DNA of 64,000 bases from Flaccisagitta enflata (GCA_965153355.1 OZ231126.1:49786001-49850000); one strand, 5' to 3'; shown: positions 1 through 12,349, counted from the stretch's first letter. Notes: a model not told the origin generated them from the sequence alone. Translations and numbers: made by a program.

Positions 1-450
1 CTTCCTGAGTCAGATAGACGGACGTCCGGGTCGGGTGGTGCGTTGGTCGACCGTTCACGTAGGCGTAGCGTCGCCTTGATCTACCTCCTGCAGGGAATCG
101 AAATTGAAAACATGCGCCAGCAGGCACAAATTCCGTCCTGAGAAATTTGATAAGAAAAAAATCCATCGCCAACATTTTTTTTTCATCAAAAAAATGAAAT
201 TGAAAATCCCACGGATTGTGAGGAAGTGAAAAAATATAATCGACTCGCCGCGCACCAACTCTGTATGAACCGTCTGTGTGCTCCGGTGGCAATTTGACGA
301 AATTCTGAGATAAATCATGTATTATATGGCGTGAAGTTGATGAAACCTGCGATCAAAACTGTAATGCTCTCCTGCACTTTGGTATGGTTTTGTCACATTT
401 TCCGTAGTGAATAGCTGTTTCTCTCTCGCTCTTTTTCTCCGACGTTTATC
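1..450. other. no recognisable feature
   Basis: AT-leaning intergenic sequence. Open frames here are short and show no motif, splice-site frame or composition typical of the coding exons found elsewhere in the window. Confidence 0.5.
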
Positions 451-605
451 AACAAGGTCGGATACACGGCTGCCTCAGTCGAGTGTTGGTGGGCAAGGGT
501 AGTATTTTAGTTACTAGAGCATTTAGGCAGAGGCAGTGAGGCCAAAGACCGCAAATACATAAAAAAGTATCAAGGGGACCGACCGCGACCGACGGAAGGA
601 TAAAC
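451..605 (-). mobile_element. Helentron-like short element, degenerate copy
   Basis: Read on the minus strand, the 3' terminus is recognisable (AACAAGG followed by GGATACACGGCT on plus), then the GGTGGGCA block, and at the far end a GACCGACGG-type tetramer tract. The 5' hairpin is lost. It shares an internal GGCAGAGGCAGT word with the degenerate copy near 5.0 kb, so the two look like one old subfamily. Confidence 0.55.
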
Positions 606-614
606 GCACGGATA

Positions 615-1921
615 CAGTATGATCCATCTCGTTTGCAACATTTCATAAGGACATACAGTAGATCTCATCAAGACTTGAGATAACGGGGGCAAGCATTGTG
701 GAAAGACGAATGAAGGCAGGGGAGCGATATTTGGATCATAGACTAATCAAAGAATGCTTAATTCCCCATGATAGCTGGTTGCCATGGAAATACATTTCCA
801 TGTAATCTCGCTAAAATATTAATATTTTGAGAGATTTTATTAGGGAACATTGCTCAAAATTAAATTTGCAACAACTTTCCCAGAGTATGTTTGGCTGTTG
901 CTAGGGAGCGTATCCATGTGTGACACTCCCTAGCAACCGCTAAACGAGCGACATTCTTACAGAACATACTGTGGGAAAGTTTTAGCAAATTCAATTTTAA
1001 AAAATGTTCCCACAAAAAATTTCTCAAAATATTGATATTTTAGTGAAAATACATAAAAATGCATTTCCATGGCAACCAGCTATCATGGGCAATAAAGCAT
1101 CCCTTTATCAGTCTATGTTTCAAATATCAATCCTCTGGCTTCATTTGTTTTTCTACAATGCTTGCCCCTGTTATCTCAAGTCTAGACGAGATCTACTGTA
1201 ACTCAAAAAGTAATAGAGATAATCTAAATCTGAAAAAAGTTCAAGAAAGACAAAGTTAATGCATTTTATAACATGTGACTCCCAGGATTTTTTCACAAAA
1301 ATTTGGTCCTTGGAACAACTACGGAAGTAGATGTCATCATATTCAAATTGTTTCTTTACAAAAACTTGTCATTTAGACTGTTTCCCTTTAAATTGCTCTC
1401 ATTTCTAAGCAAATTGAGCTACAGATACCAGATTGGTCTTAAATGGAAGGTATTTTGAAGCAGTTTTTGGGACAGCTTGAGTTGAAATGCTTATTTGATG
1501 CTTCAGATCGATTCGTGAACCGTGAATCAACTCTTGATCAAAATCTTTTGTTAAGACACCCTTTATTATCATTCCTGATGGATATGCCATTGACAAAAAA
1601 TTTCCCCGTTTGTATTTCTTAAAACTAATGTAAATTAGCTTTAATTTGAGACCAATCAGAAATTTATAGCTCAATCCGTGTAGAAATAGGAGCAATTTAA
1701 GAAGAAACTGTTCCGTCAAAAACCTAGAATAATGGTGTTTTTTGCTGATTTTGAACAACATTTTGTCATTTGTCAAAAAGTATAGATTTTTTGTAAAAAT
1801 GTCGTAGGAGTTACATATCATAAAATCCATCACCATCATCTTTCAGGAACTTTTTTCAGATTTAGATTATTTCTATTACTTTTGTCTTCATGAAATGTTG
1901 CAAACGAGATGAATCATACTG
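615..1921. mobile_element. TA-flanked foldback transposon with two tandem internal palindromes
   Basis: The ends are inverted repeats: CAGTATGATCCATCTCG at 615 and its complement ending at 1921, about 31 bp and nearly perfect. Both ends are bordered by TA (613-614 and 1922-1923), the expected target duplication of IS630/Tc1/mariner elements. Inside are two imperfect palindromes. One spans about 646-1205 and is centred near 917, where CTAGGGAG faces CTCCCTAG. The other spans about 1206-1884 and is centred near 1535. No transposase frame is seen, and the 144-codon minus frame at 1405-1839 is simply one palindrome arm. It is probably a non-autonomous foldback element. It shares its terminal CAGTATG word and a GCAACATT subterminal word with the 53.6-57.3 kb element. 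Confidence 0.8.
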
Positions 1922-2349
1922 TATAAAAATAAATAATACCTGATCGAGATGAGGATAGAGCATTGCGAGTTCTGTAAGTGAGCGGCGATGTAATCTGAGC
2001 TTGGGAGGCAACGATACAATAAAGCCTCAGAGGTTGAAACATTTAGACTCACAACGCGATGCCATGAGCGCTGTATAAGAAAAATGAATCGAGTACATCA
2101 ATAAGATGAATTTCTGTCAACATTACCAGAGCCGTCGGCTGAATGCTGTCAGTAAGAGCACAAGATATCAGATAACGTACTAAACGATTTCCATATCAGC
2201 TTTGCTAATTACCATTCAATAATGGTGGTTTTCCTTTTTTATGAAATGTACCGTTACAAGTTTCCTGTATAGCGTTCTAATTCAATGACTAGCTTGTGAC
2301 ATTTCTCATTTTCTACTTGAAATCTGTCAGGCCCTAAACCAAGCCTTAC

Positions 2350-2476
2350 AGGCCATGAATGGCGCCTTTTCAGTCCGAAATTCAAGTTTGTAAGGCCCAC
2401 CAAGCACCACATCAAGAATCAAACCCATATTTTGCCACGTTTGAAGCCTTTCTGAACACACCATGACAAAAGTGTC
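2350..2476 (-). CDS. candidate internal exon, unknown product
   Basis: A 127-bp open stretch on the minus strand, preceded by an acceptor-like CCACACAG and followed by a good donor (GTAAGG). It would encode about 42 residues including QTWQNMGLILDVVLGGPYK. Codon use resembles coding DNA more than the flanks do. No family is recognised and no neighbouring exon could be linked to it, so it may be chance. Confidence 0.25.
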
Positions 2477-2660
2477 CTGTGTGGAATCATAAGTAGTCGG
2501 CCTTTCCGAGGCTGTTGCCCCATCAACCTTATTCTTGCTAATTAATGAGAAGAAACAACGGGAAAACGGGAAAAGCTCAACATATGACGCTGTTGGCTTT
2601 GCCATTCTATGGTTGCCTTTTGTCATTTTTTTTTGCCAATACATGTTTGCCGTTTGGATT

Positions 2661-3376
2661 TTTAGTCGCGTGCACGCGACTCTACACCCCGCTTTGTCCG
2701 TCCGTCCGTCCGTCCGTCCGTCCGTCCGTCCGTCTGTTGGTCACACTTTTACTTTTTTTTTATCAATTTTATTTCTTTAAGTCAGTCACGGCAGCCATAT
2801 TCATATGTCTTTTACGAAATGGGATCAAATTTACGTTTTTACCACCGATGTCAACTTAGTCGATGATTCTTTGCTCAATTTCTAGCACGAGCAGTCTTGA
2901 AAGATGAAAACGTCATTCAAGTAGTGCGGAATAGACCGATAGTATCAAGGAAATAGATACAGTTAGTGCACAGAGATCTTCCAACAATGCGCTTACTCGT
3001 TCATCATTCACTATCATATCCATTCATTGGTTCACTCTTTCATTCATCTCACAACTAGTTCATTCAATCATCCTTAATTTCTAGCTCTTTGATCGATTGG
3101 TTTCATCGTTCTCTTCGATATCGCCCTCGTCATTTTAATCGTTGTCGTCGTTGTCGTCGTTGTGTCGTTGTCGTTGTGTCGTTGTCGTTGTGTCGTTGTC
3201 GGTGTGTCGTTGTCGGTGTGACGTCGTCGGTGTGACGTCGTTGTCGGTGTGATGTCGTCGTCGTCGTCGTCGTTGTGTCGTCGTCGTCGTCGTCGTTGTG
3301 TCGTCGTCGTCGTCGTCGTCGTCGTTGTGTCGTCGTTGTCGTCGTCGTTGTGTCGTCGTTGTCGTTGTCGTTGTCG

Positions 3377-3467
<91 letters not shown>

Positions 3468-3783
3468 CGTCAGTTACGTTCAACCTCAACAGACTTTCAT
3501 TGCAGAACAAGCATCTGAAACAAAAAAGGGAAATTCTGAAAAAAAAGTAAGAAAGAAATCAAAATCTGTTCAAATTTTTTAATCTATTTTTATTTACTGT
3601 ACAAGGCAATCGTAGAGATCGGTTTAAACAACGTATACCATGTAAGAAGACATTTTTTTTATTCTACTTCGTCAATATGCCTGCCGTGCAGTTGAAGTCA
3701 TTTAAGAGTATATTGAGTCATTCTAAGTCATTCTAAGTCAATCTGTAAGTCTCGCACGCGACTTATAGTTGTTGGCCTTGTTT
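2661..3783 (+). mobile_element. Helentron-like element, 5' and 3' halves split by inserted DNA
   Basis: The 5' half (2661-2783) starts after a T run with the perfect 18-bp palindrome AGTCGCGTGCACGCGACT, then CTACACCCCGCTTTGT, a (CCGT)n run and TTTCTTTAAGTCA. The 3' half (about 3691-3783) has AAGTCATT repeats, the word GCACGCGACT (inverse complement of the 5' start) and ends GGCCTTGTT. The block between (2784-3690) is foreign to other copies and contains a long (GTC/GTT) run. It is either an insertion into one element or sequence between two fragments. Confidence 0.7.
3137..3470. repeat. (GTC)n/(GTT)n trinucleotide tract
   Basis: GTCGTT mixtures decay from a pure TTG run of about 90 bp (3379-3468). 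Overlapping open frames in all phases (poly-N, poly-V, poly-C) are artefacts of the repeat. Confidence 0.95.
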
Positions 3784-3789
3784 GTTTTG

Positions 3790-4915
3790 CTGTTTGCTAT
3801 TTTTGTATTCCTTTCGAATTTCTTATTTGTTTCCTTTCCAGTTCTTTGTTGCACCTGCATAAGAGAAAATACAAAAAACAACGTTTGCTTTTGAATCCCC
3901 TAATGTCAACATTGGCATGAATCAAAGCGCATCAAGGCACATTGTGCCTTCTCAGTAAAAGAGAAATGGTAAACCAAAAAGAGTGGGGGTTCAGTGGTTT
4001 AGGGGTACAGTGGGACCCCGCTTCCTCAATAGCGCCTTTAACGGTGATCCGTCTTTTCTCTACAATATGCTGCCTTTCTGTCAGCCTGTCAGCCTGACAT
4101 TCTATCGTTCTACCTATCTGTCAGTCAGTCCGTATGTCTTTCTATTGTCCGCCAACTACCTTTTCTTGATAGTTGTTCCGCGCAATAATGGCTAAATTTG
4201 AGGGGTCCCCATGGCCTGGGGCCGTTTATAGGGCAGGTCTGTATTCTATTTTCACTGGAGGCGTCATATGAAAATGTAGGCGATCAAGGAGCTTATCTGA
4301 ATAAGTTGCCTTACCCCAATGTGATTCATGGTTCTCCTTTTCCCTTGATTATTAGTATGAGCAATAATGGCATTTTCCCGCTCTTTTTAAAAACATCCGT
4401 TTGTGGATTGCCGTGAAACTCAACAGGGATAGTTTATGCAGCACAGCGGAACATCACAATTAGTGAGAAGAAGGGATGTACTAATTAGTTTGAAAGTGTG
4501 CGATGGTTTACCCACCTCCTCGCCATTTATAACCATGGTCGGCTGACGCAATTTCCATATTTGACTCGTTCCAGTATCACATAAATCTCTTTATATGAAC
4601 GGCTAAAACACTGCGATCCTTTGCTATTGTCTGTCAACTGCCTACCGCCTTTGAGTGACTACTATCCTCGTCTACATGATGACGATTTTTACCTGAAAAA
4701 TTATGATTTCAAGATGATTAACTGCACTCATCAAACTGACAGGACGACTAAAAACTATGGATGTGGATAAGTGTCAAGCATGAAATTTTAGTTTTACACG
4801 AAGATGATGGCTGCATTAATTTACAGTTCCATAGGGAAGTACCATCAACAGTACCATGTTCATTTTTTAAATCTAAACGGAAATTTAAGCCCTGTGGTCC
4901 GTATAGCGCAAGGAG
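3790..4915. other. intergenic, nothing recognised
   Basis: Unique-looking sequence with no splice-bounded coding frame, RNA motif or repeat that I could support. Confidence 0.5.
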
Positions 4916-4916
4916 A

Positions 4917-5095
4917 AAAAAAGGCCGGTTACACGGCCAGACAAGTATCTAGCAGGTGGGAACTGGGAACGGACTATGATGAATTTTGCTTGTCAAGCAT
5001 TTTGGCAGAGGCAGTAATGCTAGAATTCACTGTAACCGCAATAAAAAAAAATTCTTATTGACTTACAAACGGCCGGACCGGACAGACCAAGATGC
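4917..5095 (-). mobile_element. Helentron-like short element, degenerate copy
   Basis: On plus it reads GGCCGGTTACACGGCC (complement of the 3' terminal hairpin), then a GGTGGGAAC block, a GGCAGAGGCAGT word shared with the 0.45-kb copy, and at the distal end GGCCGGACCGGACAGACC in place of the tetramer run. The terminal hairpin of the 5' end is gone. Confidence 0.4.
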
Positions 5096-5437
5096 AGAAT
5101 GGTTGACGCATCATCTTTTCAACACGTTTTTGGCATTCTTAGCTGAAAGAGCCGCCATCCACTATCGGCTCTGAGCCTTCGACACCACCTTTCCCCAGAG
5201 AATTCGCCTTTCCCTTTTTTTGTCCTCGCTTTATCAACCGGAAAACATCTTAGATTTATGAAGAATATAAAGTAAAGAGAGGAGGAAACGCAAACATAAC
5301 CTCAAATCGACCACGATCTTAAAAGAGGCAACCATGGTTTACCACGGTGAAGGAAACCAAATACGACGACGATAGCAATGAGGATGACGGAGATAAAAAG
5401 GCGACAAATGAAATAATGGAAAACAAAATGGCAAAAG

Positions 5438-5806
<369 letters not shown>

Positions 5807-5849
5807 AATCAACACACCGGCAACAGCGCTCCTGGCCCACATGGAAAGG

Positions 5850-6172
5850 AGGAAATAAGGGTTCTCTTTCATTCTTGAGGCAGCATTTTCTCTCTTTCTC
5901 GAACCATTAACCAATTAAAAAACAAGCACCGGATACAAAGATGTCTAAACAGAACCGAATTCTATGGCCACCACCAAGCCTGAGAGGGGAAAAACACAGA
6001 GAAACAAGGTCGATGAAACAAAGCCCCTACACCCCCCCCCCCAAAAAAAAAACTCCCCACAAAAAAAAACAAGAAAAAAAAACAAAACAAAAAAAAAAAC
6101 GAAACATGAAATAAGCATGGGCAATGAGACAAAGGAAAAAAAGAAAAAACATCCTATGTAGAGTGGTTGAGT
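5850..6172. other. A-rich spacer
   Basis: Poly-purine/A-rich sequence with C and A homopolymers near 6030-6100. No gene or structured repeat is seen. Confidence 0.5.
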
Positions 6173-6542
6173 TTTTAGTCGCGTGCTACGCGACTCTACA
6201 CCACGCTTTGTCGGTCAGTCGGTTGGTCGGTCAGTCGGTTGGTCGGTCAGTCGGTTGGTCGATCCCCCTTTTAATTTTTCAGCGTTTTCAAGCTTTTTTA
6301 GCGCACAGCTCCTTCCCAAATGCCATTGTAAGTTATTATAAGTCATTCTGACACATTCTAAGTCATTTTTAGTCATTTTAAGTTATATTAAGTTATATTA
6401 TGTCACTTAAGTCAATCAGGTCAATTTATTCAATTTAGTCTTTTTAAGTCATTTCGGGTCGCCTTGAGTCATTTAAAGTCAATTTAAGTCTATGTTAAGT
6501 TATCTATGTCCCGCACGCGACTTATAGGTGCTGGCCTTGTTT
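6173..6542 (+). mobile_element. Helentron-like element, AAGTCATT subfamily, full length
   Basis: Complete 370-bp copy. The 5' end TTTTTAGTCGCGTGC is followed by the hairpin partner ACGCGACT, CTACACCACGCTTTGT and a (GGTCAGTC)n variant of the tetramer run. The body carries AAGTCATT/AAGTTATA minisatellite units (6325-6500). The 3' end has GCACGCGACT, the exact inverse complement of the first ten bases, and closes with GGCCTTGTT. No target duplication is visible. Confidence 0.85.
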
Positions 6543-6544
6543 GT

Positions 6545-7078
6545 TTGAAACTCCCAATTTTCAAGGTCGAATTGATAACAATGTCCGTATTCTTAGACTT
6601 TGCAATGTGCGGGCAAAACAAACTTTTTTTTGGCAATAAGATACAATTTGCAATGTCAAGCGTAAAGTTAGAATGATTGTCAAACTTTGAACAAAGACAC
6701 TTTTTCATATCATAAAAGACGGATGAACTGATGGGTGGACCGACGGACGTACCAACTTAAATCTAGAAAGGTTTTCCTTAGGACTATAGATTTTCTCATT
6801 TACGTAGATTAAAAAAAAGAGACTCGTGAAGGCGCCAACGATTTGATTGCAATAAATCAAAACAAGAGAACAAAGAGAAATCGCCGGCTCAACTGCTAAG
6901 GACAACATTTGTTCTCTCATTTTATTGGTACATCTCTTTTTTCCTCTCTCTCGCTCTTAATCTCATTGGATGTCCGTCTCTTTGTCTTGTTTCAACATTT
7001 TAATCTCTGTCAGTGAATCATTTTCATTTACTACGCTCCTTTGCCTCTCATTTGTCAGTCTGCCTGTATATCTGTCAG
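6545..7078. other. intergenic, no supported gene
   Basis: Contains a GGACCGACGGACG word near 6740 that may be a scrap of the tetramer tract of the short mobile family. Nothing else is supported. Confidence 0.45.
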
Positions 7079-7102
7079 TTTGTTATTCTGTCTGTTTGTT
7101 GC

Positions 7103-7197
<95 letters not shown>

Positions 7198-7278
7198 TGT
7201 CTGTCTGTTTGTCCTCCTCTCTGTCGATTTGCCTGTCTCTTCGACACATCTGTCTGTCTCACTGTCTGTCCCTCCTTT

Positions 7279-7341
<63 letters not shown>
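7079..7341. repeat. compound microsatellite: CTGT, (GTT)n, CTGT, (TC)n
   Basis: About 95 bp of GTT repeat (7100-7195) flanked by CTGT-rich sequence, then about 63 bp of TC repeat. All long frames over this block are repeat translations. Confidence 0.95.
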
Positions 7342-7346
<5 letters not shown>

Positions 7347-7572
7347 ATATTTAATCAGGTTTCTGTTGTGCGTTAATTCCATTCTCATCTTATTTTCGTT
7401 TTATTCTCATTTCTCATCAATTTCTCATTCAGATTTTACTGTGGTCGTTCTCATCCGTTATGAACTAATTGTTGCATGTATAATTGTACAATGCTTAATG
7501 TCGATCACGTATTAAATGGATATTGGTGGTTTTCCAGGTTAAATGTTGTCTATCGGCCTACCTGTCTCTTGG

Positions 7573-8089
7573 ACTGCTCTCTCTGACAGAAGATTTGTGA
7601 CAGGAATGATATCACTCCGGGTTTTTCCGCATTTTTGTGTAGGCCATAGGGATACAGTTCAGGAACTATCCAGTGGAAAATCATCTCTAGAGGCTAGAGC
7701 GTATTTTGAAAAGAGTAAAAAATTCATAATTTTTCGCTTCATTTTGCACAGAGAATTTTCTAATTTGGTCTGACTCATTTTTAACAGCATATTTCAGGCC
7801 ACCGTGGCTTAAAAAATGAAAATGTTATTTCTTTTTAAAACCATAAAGTGCAACCTAACAAATGAAAGGATTGACAATAAGCTGTCAAAAAATTAGTCGG
7901 ACCAACCTGCAAAGTTATTCATGTACAATAAAGCTAAAAATTATGAATTTTTGACTTTTTTTCAAAATGCGCTCTGGGGATGATCTTTTACTGGATAGTT
8001 CTTGATTTGTATGCCTATGACCTACACAAAAATGCAGAAAAACCCGGAATGATATCATTCTTGTCACAAATCTTCTGTCAGAAAGCAGT
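7573..8089. mobile_element. foldback (inverted-repeat) element
   Basis: Two arms of roughly 210 bp, 7573-7788 and 7883-8089, are inverted copies of each other with scattered substitutions. They share ACTGCT, CTGACAGAAGATTTGTGACA and TTTTTGTGTAGG. The loop is about 95 bp. Short similar peptides appear on opposite strands, as expected of an inverted repeat and not of genes. The right end abuts a (TC)n run. A target duplication could not be fixed. Confidence 0.8.
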
Positions 8090-8090
8090 G

Positions 8091-8152
<62 letters not shown>
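8091..8152. repeat. (TC)n microsatellite
   Basis: About 60 bp of pure dinucleotide between the foldback element and the next mobile element. Confidence 0.95.
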
Positions 8153-8155
<3 letters not shown>

Positions 8156-8163
8156 ATGACACT

Positions 8164-8361
8164 TTTTAGTCGCGTGCACGCGACTCTACAACCCGCTTTG
8201 TCCGTCGGTCGGTCGGTTGGTCGGTTGGTCCGTCACACTTTACTTTTTTTTAGGATTTTATTTCTTGGACCTCACTGCTCCTGCCCATGTTGTCTAGTGA
8301 CCTCAAATATAGCCCCTGCCCACCCGCACGCGACTTCGGTAGCCGTGTATCCGGCCTTGTT
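8164..8361 (+). mobile_element. Helentron-like element, short subfamily, full length
   Basis: A compact 198-bp copy that best defines the family. Order: T run; AGTCGCGTGCACGCGACT perfect palindrome; CTACAACCCGCTTTGT; (CGGT)n; TCACACTTTAC; GCCCCTGCCCACCC-like block; GCACGCGACT (inverse complement of the start); a small hairpin GCCG-TGTATC-CGGC; terminal CCTTGTT followed by host T residues. There is no coding capacity. Confidence 0.88.
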
Positions 8362-9130
8362 TTTTCTTCAACCCGCAGTCTATTTCTTCTCTCAAAATCA
8401 AACTCTCAGTCTCAATATCGTTTCCAGGCACTTTCTTTTTTTGCGCTTAACATTCTATTATAACTCAATTTCGAAATTCTATTCTCGATTTCTCTTAAAG
8501 AATTAAGATAAAAGTGTAAAAAACGACTTCAACAACGTAAGAAAAATGCTGGAAATAATGGAAACAAATTAGATTTGGTTCGCAGTATGAACCATTTTCA
8601 ATCTAATACAGAAAACCAAAACGAGCACAAATTATAGAATAGACTGCCCAGGGGCCGAAGATGGGCAACAGTACCCATACTCTGTTTGTTTGTGAGGCTG
8701 GTTAATACAGATGATATTATGGGCACGATTCGCGGTCTCGCAGGCGGAGCATGAATAAAATAAGCCATTTTCAAAATCAAATAAATATAACATATCTATA
8801 CATCATTGTGAAGGTAATACTTTACTTTATATGAATTCACCTCTGGAATTCGTTAGCAGGGTCAAATCTTCATGCAAATTAGGTTATAATGACAACATAT
8901 AAAATTTCCCATAATTTCAAAATTTGACCATTTGATGAAGTAAGATCGACCAGTAAGAGTCTATATTGGTGCAAAGACATAGGGGCAGATGTGTTTACAC
9001 TATATTGATCATTGGGCAGGAGTAGTTTTGAATGAAATTCATTACGCTTACCATTCCACCAGTCTTTGACAGCATACGATTACGACTACGAGTATACAAT
9101 GAATACAACCTATGTAGGAGAAAAGCTTGT
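8362..9130. other. intergenic, nothing recognised
   Basis: AT-rich, no supported coding frame or repeat. Confidence 0.45.
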
Positions 9131-9135
9131 TATTT

Positions 9136-9193
9136 CCTTCTTTCCTTCTTCCTTTCTTTCTATCTTTCTTTCTTTTTTTCTTTTTTTCTTTTT

Positions 9194-9268
<75 letters not shown>

Positions 9269-9752
9269 AATACTCTAGCTTTCTAAGTGACAAATTTGGC
9301 TAGATGTTGCCTGCTGATTGGTAAAATATGATTTTAAAAACCACAATAGTTGCATTCTTTCATTGCATCTTCTTCTTCTTGTTGTTCCTTTTCTTCTTGT
9401 TCCTTTTCTTCTTCTTCTTCTTCTTCTTCTTCTTCTTCTTCTTCTTCTTCTTCTTCTTCTTCTTCTTCTTCTTCTTCTTCTTTTTTTTCTTCTTCTACAA
9501 CTAACGTGAATCTATTGTTGCCGCGTTGATTTCAATCCAAATAGCCTGATTCCCTTTTCTACTCAGCCTCTCTTCTTCATCATTTTCATTCTCATCTTCA
9601 CTTTCTTCACTTTCTTCTCATTTGTCTTCTTTTTCCTCTTCTTCTTCTTCTTCTTCTTCTTCTTCTTCTTCTTCTTCTTCTTCTTCTTCTTCTTCTTCTT
9701 CTTCTTCTTCTTCTTCTTCTTCCTCCTCTTCTTCTTCTTCTTCTTCTTCTTA
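9136..9752. repeat. pyrimidine microsatellites (TTTC)n and (TTC)n
   Basis: (TTTC)n at about 9136-9270 and (TTC)n at about 9367-9483 and 9632-9752, separated by ordinary sequence. Poly-F/L/S frames are artefacts. Confidence 0.95.
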
Positions 9753-9855
9753 TTTTTTTACAACTTTTTCTTCTATAAATTCTTCTTCTTCTTCTCTTTT
9801 ATCACCTTTATGTCCTCCAACTTCTTCCCTTTCTTCCTTCACACGTATTGGGGAT

Positions 9856-10338
9856 TTTCTCCTCCTTCTCCGTCCATCCCCCAGTCTCGAGGCCCAAATC
9901 CCAGTCCCGAGACCTGAATCCCAGTCTCGTGGCCCTAATCCTATCCAAAAGGCCCAAATTCTAGCCCCAATCTCATCCTTTAAGCTCAAATCCCAGCCGT
10001 GAGGCCCAAATCTAAGCCTCGAGGCTCATATCCCAGCCTCACAGATGAGATTTGGGTCTCAAAGCTGGGATTTAGGCCTCCAGGCTAAGATTTGGGCCTT
10101 GAGGCTAGGATTTGGTCCTTTTGGATAGGATTTGGGCCACGAGACTGGGATTTGGGTCTTGGGACTGGGATTTGGGCCTCAAGACGGGGGGGGCGGGCGG
10201 ACGGAGGAGGAGGAGAAATACCGCCATATGTGTGAAAGCATAGGTCATCGACCCCTTCGGGGCCGCTGCCCTGCTTCCCCTTCAACTTCCAGCACAACCT
10301 ACTTGGGCAGGGCACAGGTACCACTGACCATCTAATGC
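9856..10338. repeat. palindromic minisatellite element with 20-bp units
   Basis: About nine units of GAGGCCCAAATCCCAGTCTC run to about 10040, then the inverse complement (GAGGCTGGGATTTGGGCCTT-like) runs back to about 10195. Variant units are mirrored, for example TATCCAAAAGG left against CCTTTTGGATA right, so this is a true inverted duplication. The right side has a C-rich hairpin (GGCCCCTTCGGGGCC-like, 10250-10265) and ACTGACCATCTAATGC at 10323-10338. The same words and unit recur in direct orientation at 22.8-23.9 kb. Confidence 0.75.
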
Positions 10339-10529
10339 TTTTGCGACTATTCTTCTTTTTCTTTTTTTTTTCTTTTTTTTTTTCTCCTTTTTTTTCCAGA
10401 TACACGGCTACCAGATTTTAGGTGACCATGTTGTAGTTTGAACAATTCAGTTTCACAAAACTTGATATATTAAAAGGAATCTCAGCGTTATGATTGCGTT
10501 ATGGGGTGTGAACAAAATTTGTATCGCAT

Positions 10530-11030
10530 CTTTGTAAATGCATATCACTGAACTGATCATCGAGATAAAGTGAATTTGGCATGTAAACCGCCATATGTCT
10601 TCATCAAACGGACTAAAGAGGAACAAGGCCGGATACACGGCTAACACCACGGGTGGGCAGGGGCGAAAATGCGAGTTTTCATACTTCTTGACTTCTTGAA
10701 AAGTGCTATTTTCATGACTCAAAAAAAAAATTTAAAAAAACGTAAAAAATCCTCTGATACTTCAACATGATTTTTTTCTCGTGTCAACCAAAATCTAGAC
10801 AAATAAAAATATCCATGTTTTCCAAAATAATCCTTCATTCTTGTTACGCTTTACTTCCATCAAAGTTAGAGCGACTTTTAAGCGACAGACCAAAATGAAC
10901 TAATTGAGGCCTTTTTTGGGCCACATTGACCTAAGATATGTCGCCCAAGAGATTGAAAAGTGTGCCCAGAGTCGTTTGTCATGTCCGGTGCGCCATGTGA
11001 TGAATGAGGCTGTCAAATATTTTGTCATAT
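10530..11030 (+). repeat. dispersed repeat, copy 1 (partner at 12.35-12.79 kb)
   Basis: Shares ordered words with 12350-12790: AATTTGGCATG, CATATGTCTTCA, AAACGG, then CCTTTTTTGGG and GATATGTCG. Divergence is high. An inverted Helentron-like fragment sits inside at 10622. It could be an old transposon, as no terminal structure is visible. Confidence 0.5.
10622..10700 (-). mobile_element. Helentron-like element, 3' fragment
   Basis: Plus strand reads AACAAGGCCGGATACACGGC then GGGTGGGCAGGGGCGAAAATGCG, the complement of the 3' end of the C subfamily. The 5' half and tetramer run are missing. Confidence 0.65.
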
Positions 11031-11089
11031 CATAGGATTTAGGGCGCTTTTCTAGTCACAGAAAATCGCGTTTCAAACAGGCCACTTGG

Positions 11090-11472
11090 TCGCTTGATAT
11101 GTTCATCTGCTTGCACCGCTCATTCCGCTACACTTGCTACGCTTGCTCGCTCCATTCACAAGCTCGCTCACTTTATTTAGGAGCTTGCTCACTCCGCTCA
11201 CTTCCTCGTTGGACACTGAAATTTATAGATATGTGTTCATGCTGAAAACGCATTCAACGCGTATTTCTAGAACGAGGAAACACGCCCTTACACGGCCTGC
11301 TGGATTCCAAATTGTATCTGTAATTGTAACGTGAAATATTGGATGACGCAAAATTGGCTGATATATTGATTTCTGAACGATACAGCCCCTGCCGAGCCAC
11401 ATTACAGCCCCGCTCACCCGCTTACTGCCCCTGCTCACCTGCATTGCGGCACCTGCCCATCCGCCAGCGACT
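11090..11472. repeat. GCTTGCTCGCTC-rich tract and short CCCCTGCCCA fragments
   Basis: 11100-11215 is low-complexity (GCTNGCTC)-like sequence. 11385-11472 has repeated CCCCTGCCCACCCGC-like words ending near GCGACT, resembling the 3' half of the short mobile family without its terminus. Confidence 0.4.
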
Positions 11473-11734
11473 ACTTATTTGTTGTTAATGCGGCTTTGGT
11501 TATTTAAAACCGGAGTATGCAAGGGAGAAAAAACTGTCAAATACACCATTTTTACAGCAAATTCAAGGCATGCTCTAACAGCATGTTTTTGGCATCAGAT
11601 CATACATAATGTTAATGCAATAAGATGGAATTGTTACATGAATATGTCTGAAGCCTACCTACTTTGTTTTTCATAATCTTAGCGCGATTGTAGCAGAATC
11701 TGAGAAAAAACATCAAAAATACCTGCAATTTTGC

Positions 11735-11935
11735 TGTTTTTACAGCATTTTACAGCATATACTGATACTAATTTTCGACATCTTAAGATCAATTCTTTTC
11801 AAAATAGTGTCCCTAGACCAGTTTCACTAATTTTGAGTACTGATGAATCAATGCTGCAGTATATCAAAGAGAAATACGTAAAAAACAGTAAAAAATGCTA
11901 TTTTTACAGCATTTTTACAGCATTTTACAGCATTA
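11735..11935. repeat. TTTTACAGCAT short repeats
   Basis: The word TTTTACAGCAT or a close variant occurs twice near 11740 and three to four times in a row at 11895-11935. No gene is apparent. Confidence 0.5.
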
Positions 11936-12089
11936 ATTCAAAATTCTATCGGGAAATTTTTGAGAATTTAGTATGAAGTGATAAATTAAGTATTCCCGAT
12001 GCTCATCCCATTGTTGTTTTTACCTCCTGTTCTTTTTTGAACGCCTAAAGCCTCCAACAATGCGTGACTATCAAAAAACTTGAGGCAGC

Positions 12090-12312
12090 TATAAGAAATG
12101 TGTTCACACCTAAAGACATGGAATCACAAAAATACTCATAAATCAAGAATGCCTAGACTGAGAGACTTGAAATTTTAGGGTTAGATGCAGAATTTGATGC
12201 TCTTTCAGACCATACCCAGTGCAAACCTCCCTAGTTTCTGATGATGGGTCTCAATACTAGGATTCACAGTGTGACATAAGTGTGACAGGGTGTGAACACA
12301 TTTCTTATAGCA
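12090..12312. repeat. small inverted repeat, possible MITE
   Basis: CTATAAGAAATGTGTTCACACC at about 12094-12116 returns inverted at 12287-12310, with a loop of about 170 bp. Arms end abruptly. No target duplication was identified. Confidence 0.55.
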
Positions 12313-12349
12313 CATTGAAATTTTCATATTTCTACATTGAGACATGGCA

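Noticed and set aside
1405-1839. 144-codon minus-strand protein
   Set aside because: It lies entirely within one palindrome of the foldback transposon. The inverse arm gives a similar frame on the other strand, so it is structural.
3130-3582. poly-N, poly-V and poly-C proteins over the GTT/GTC tract
   Set aside because: Every frame of a trinucleotide run is open. There is no non-repeat domain attached.
7543-8157. Two similar short proteins on opposite strands (LSDRRFVT...)
   Set aside because: They are the two arms of the 7.6-8.1 kb inverted repeat, not paralogous genes.
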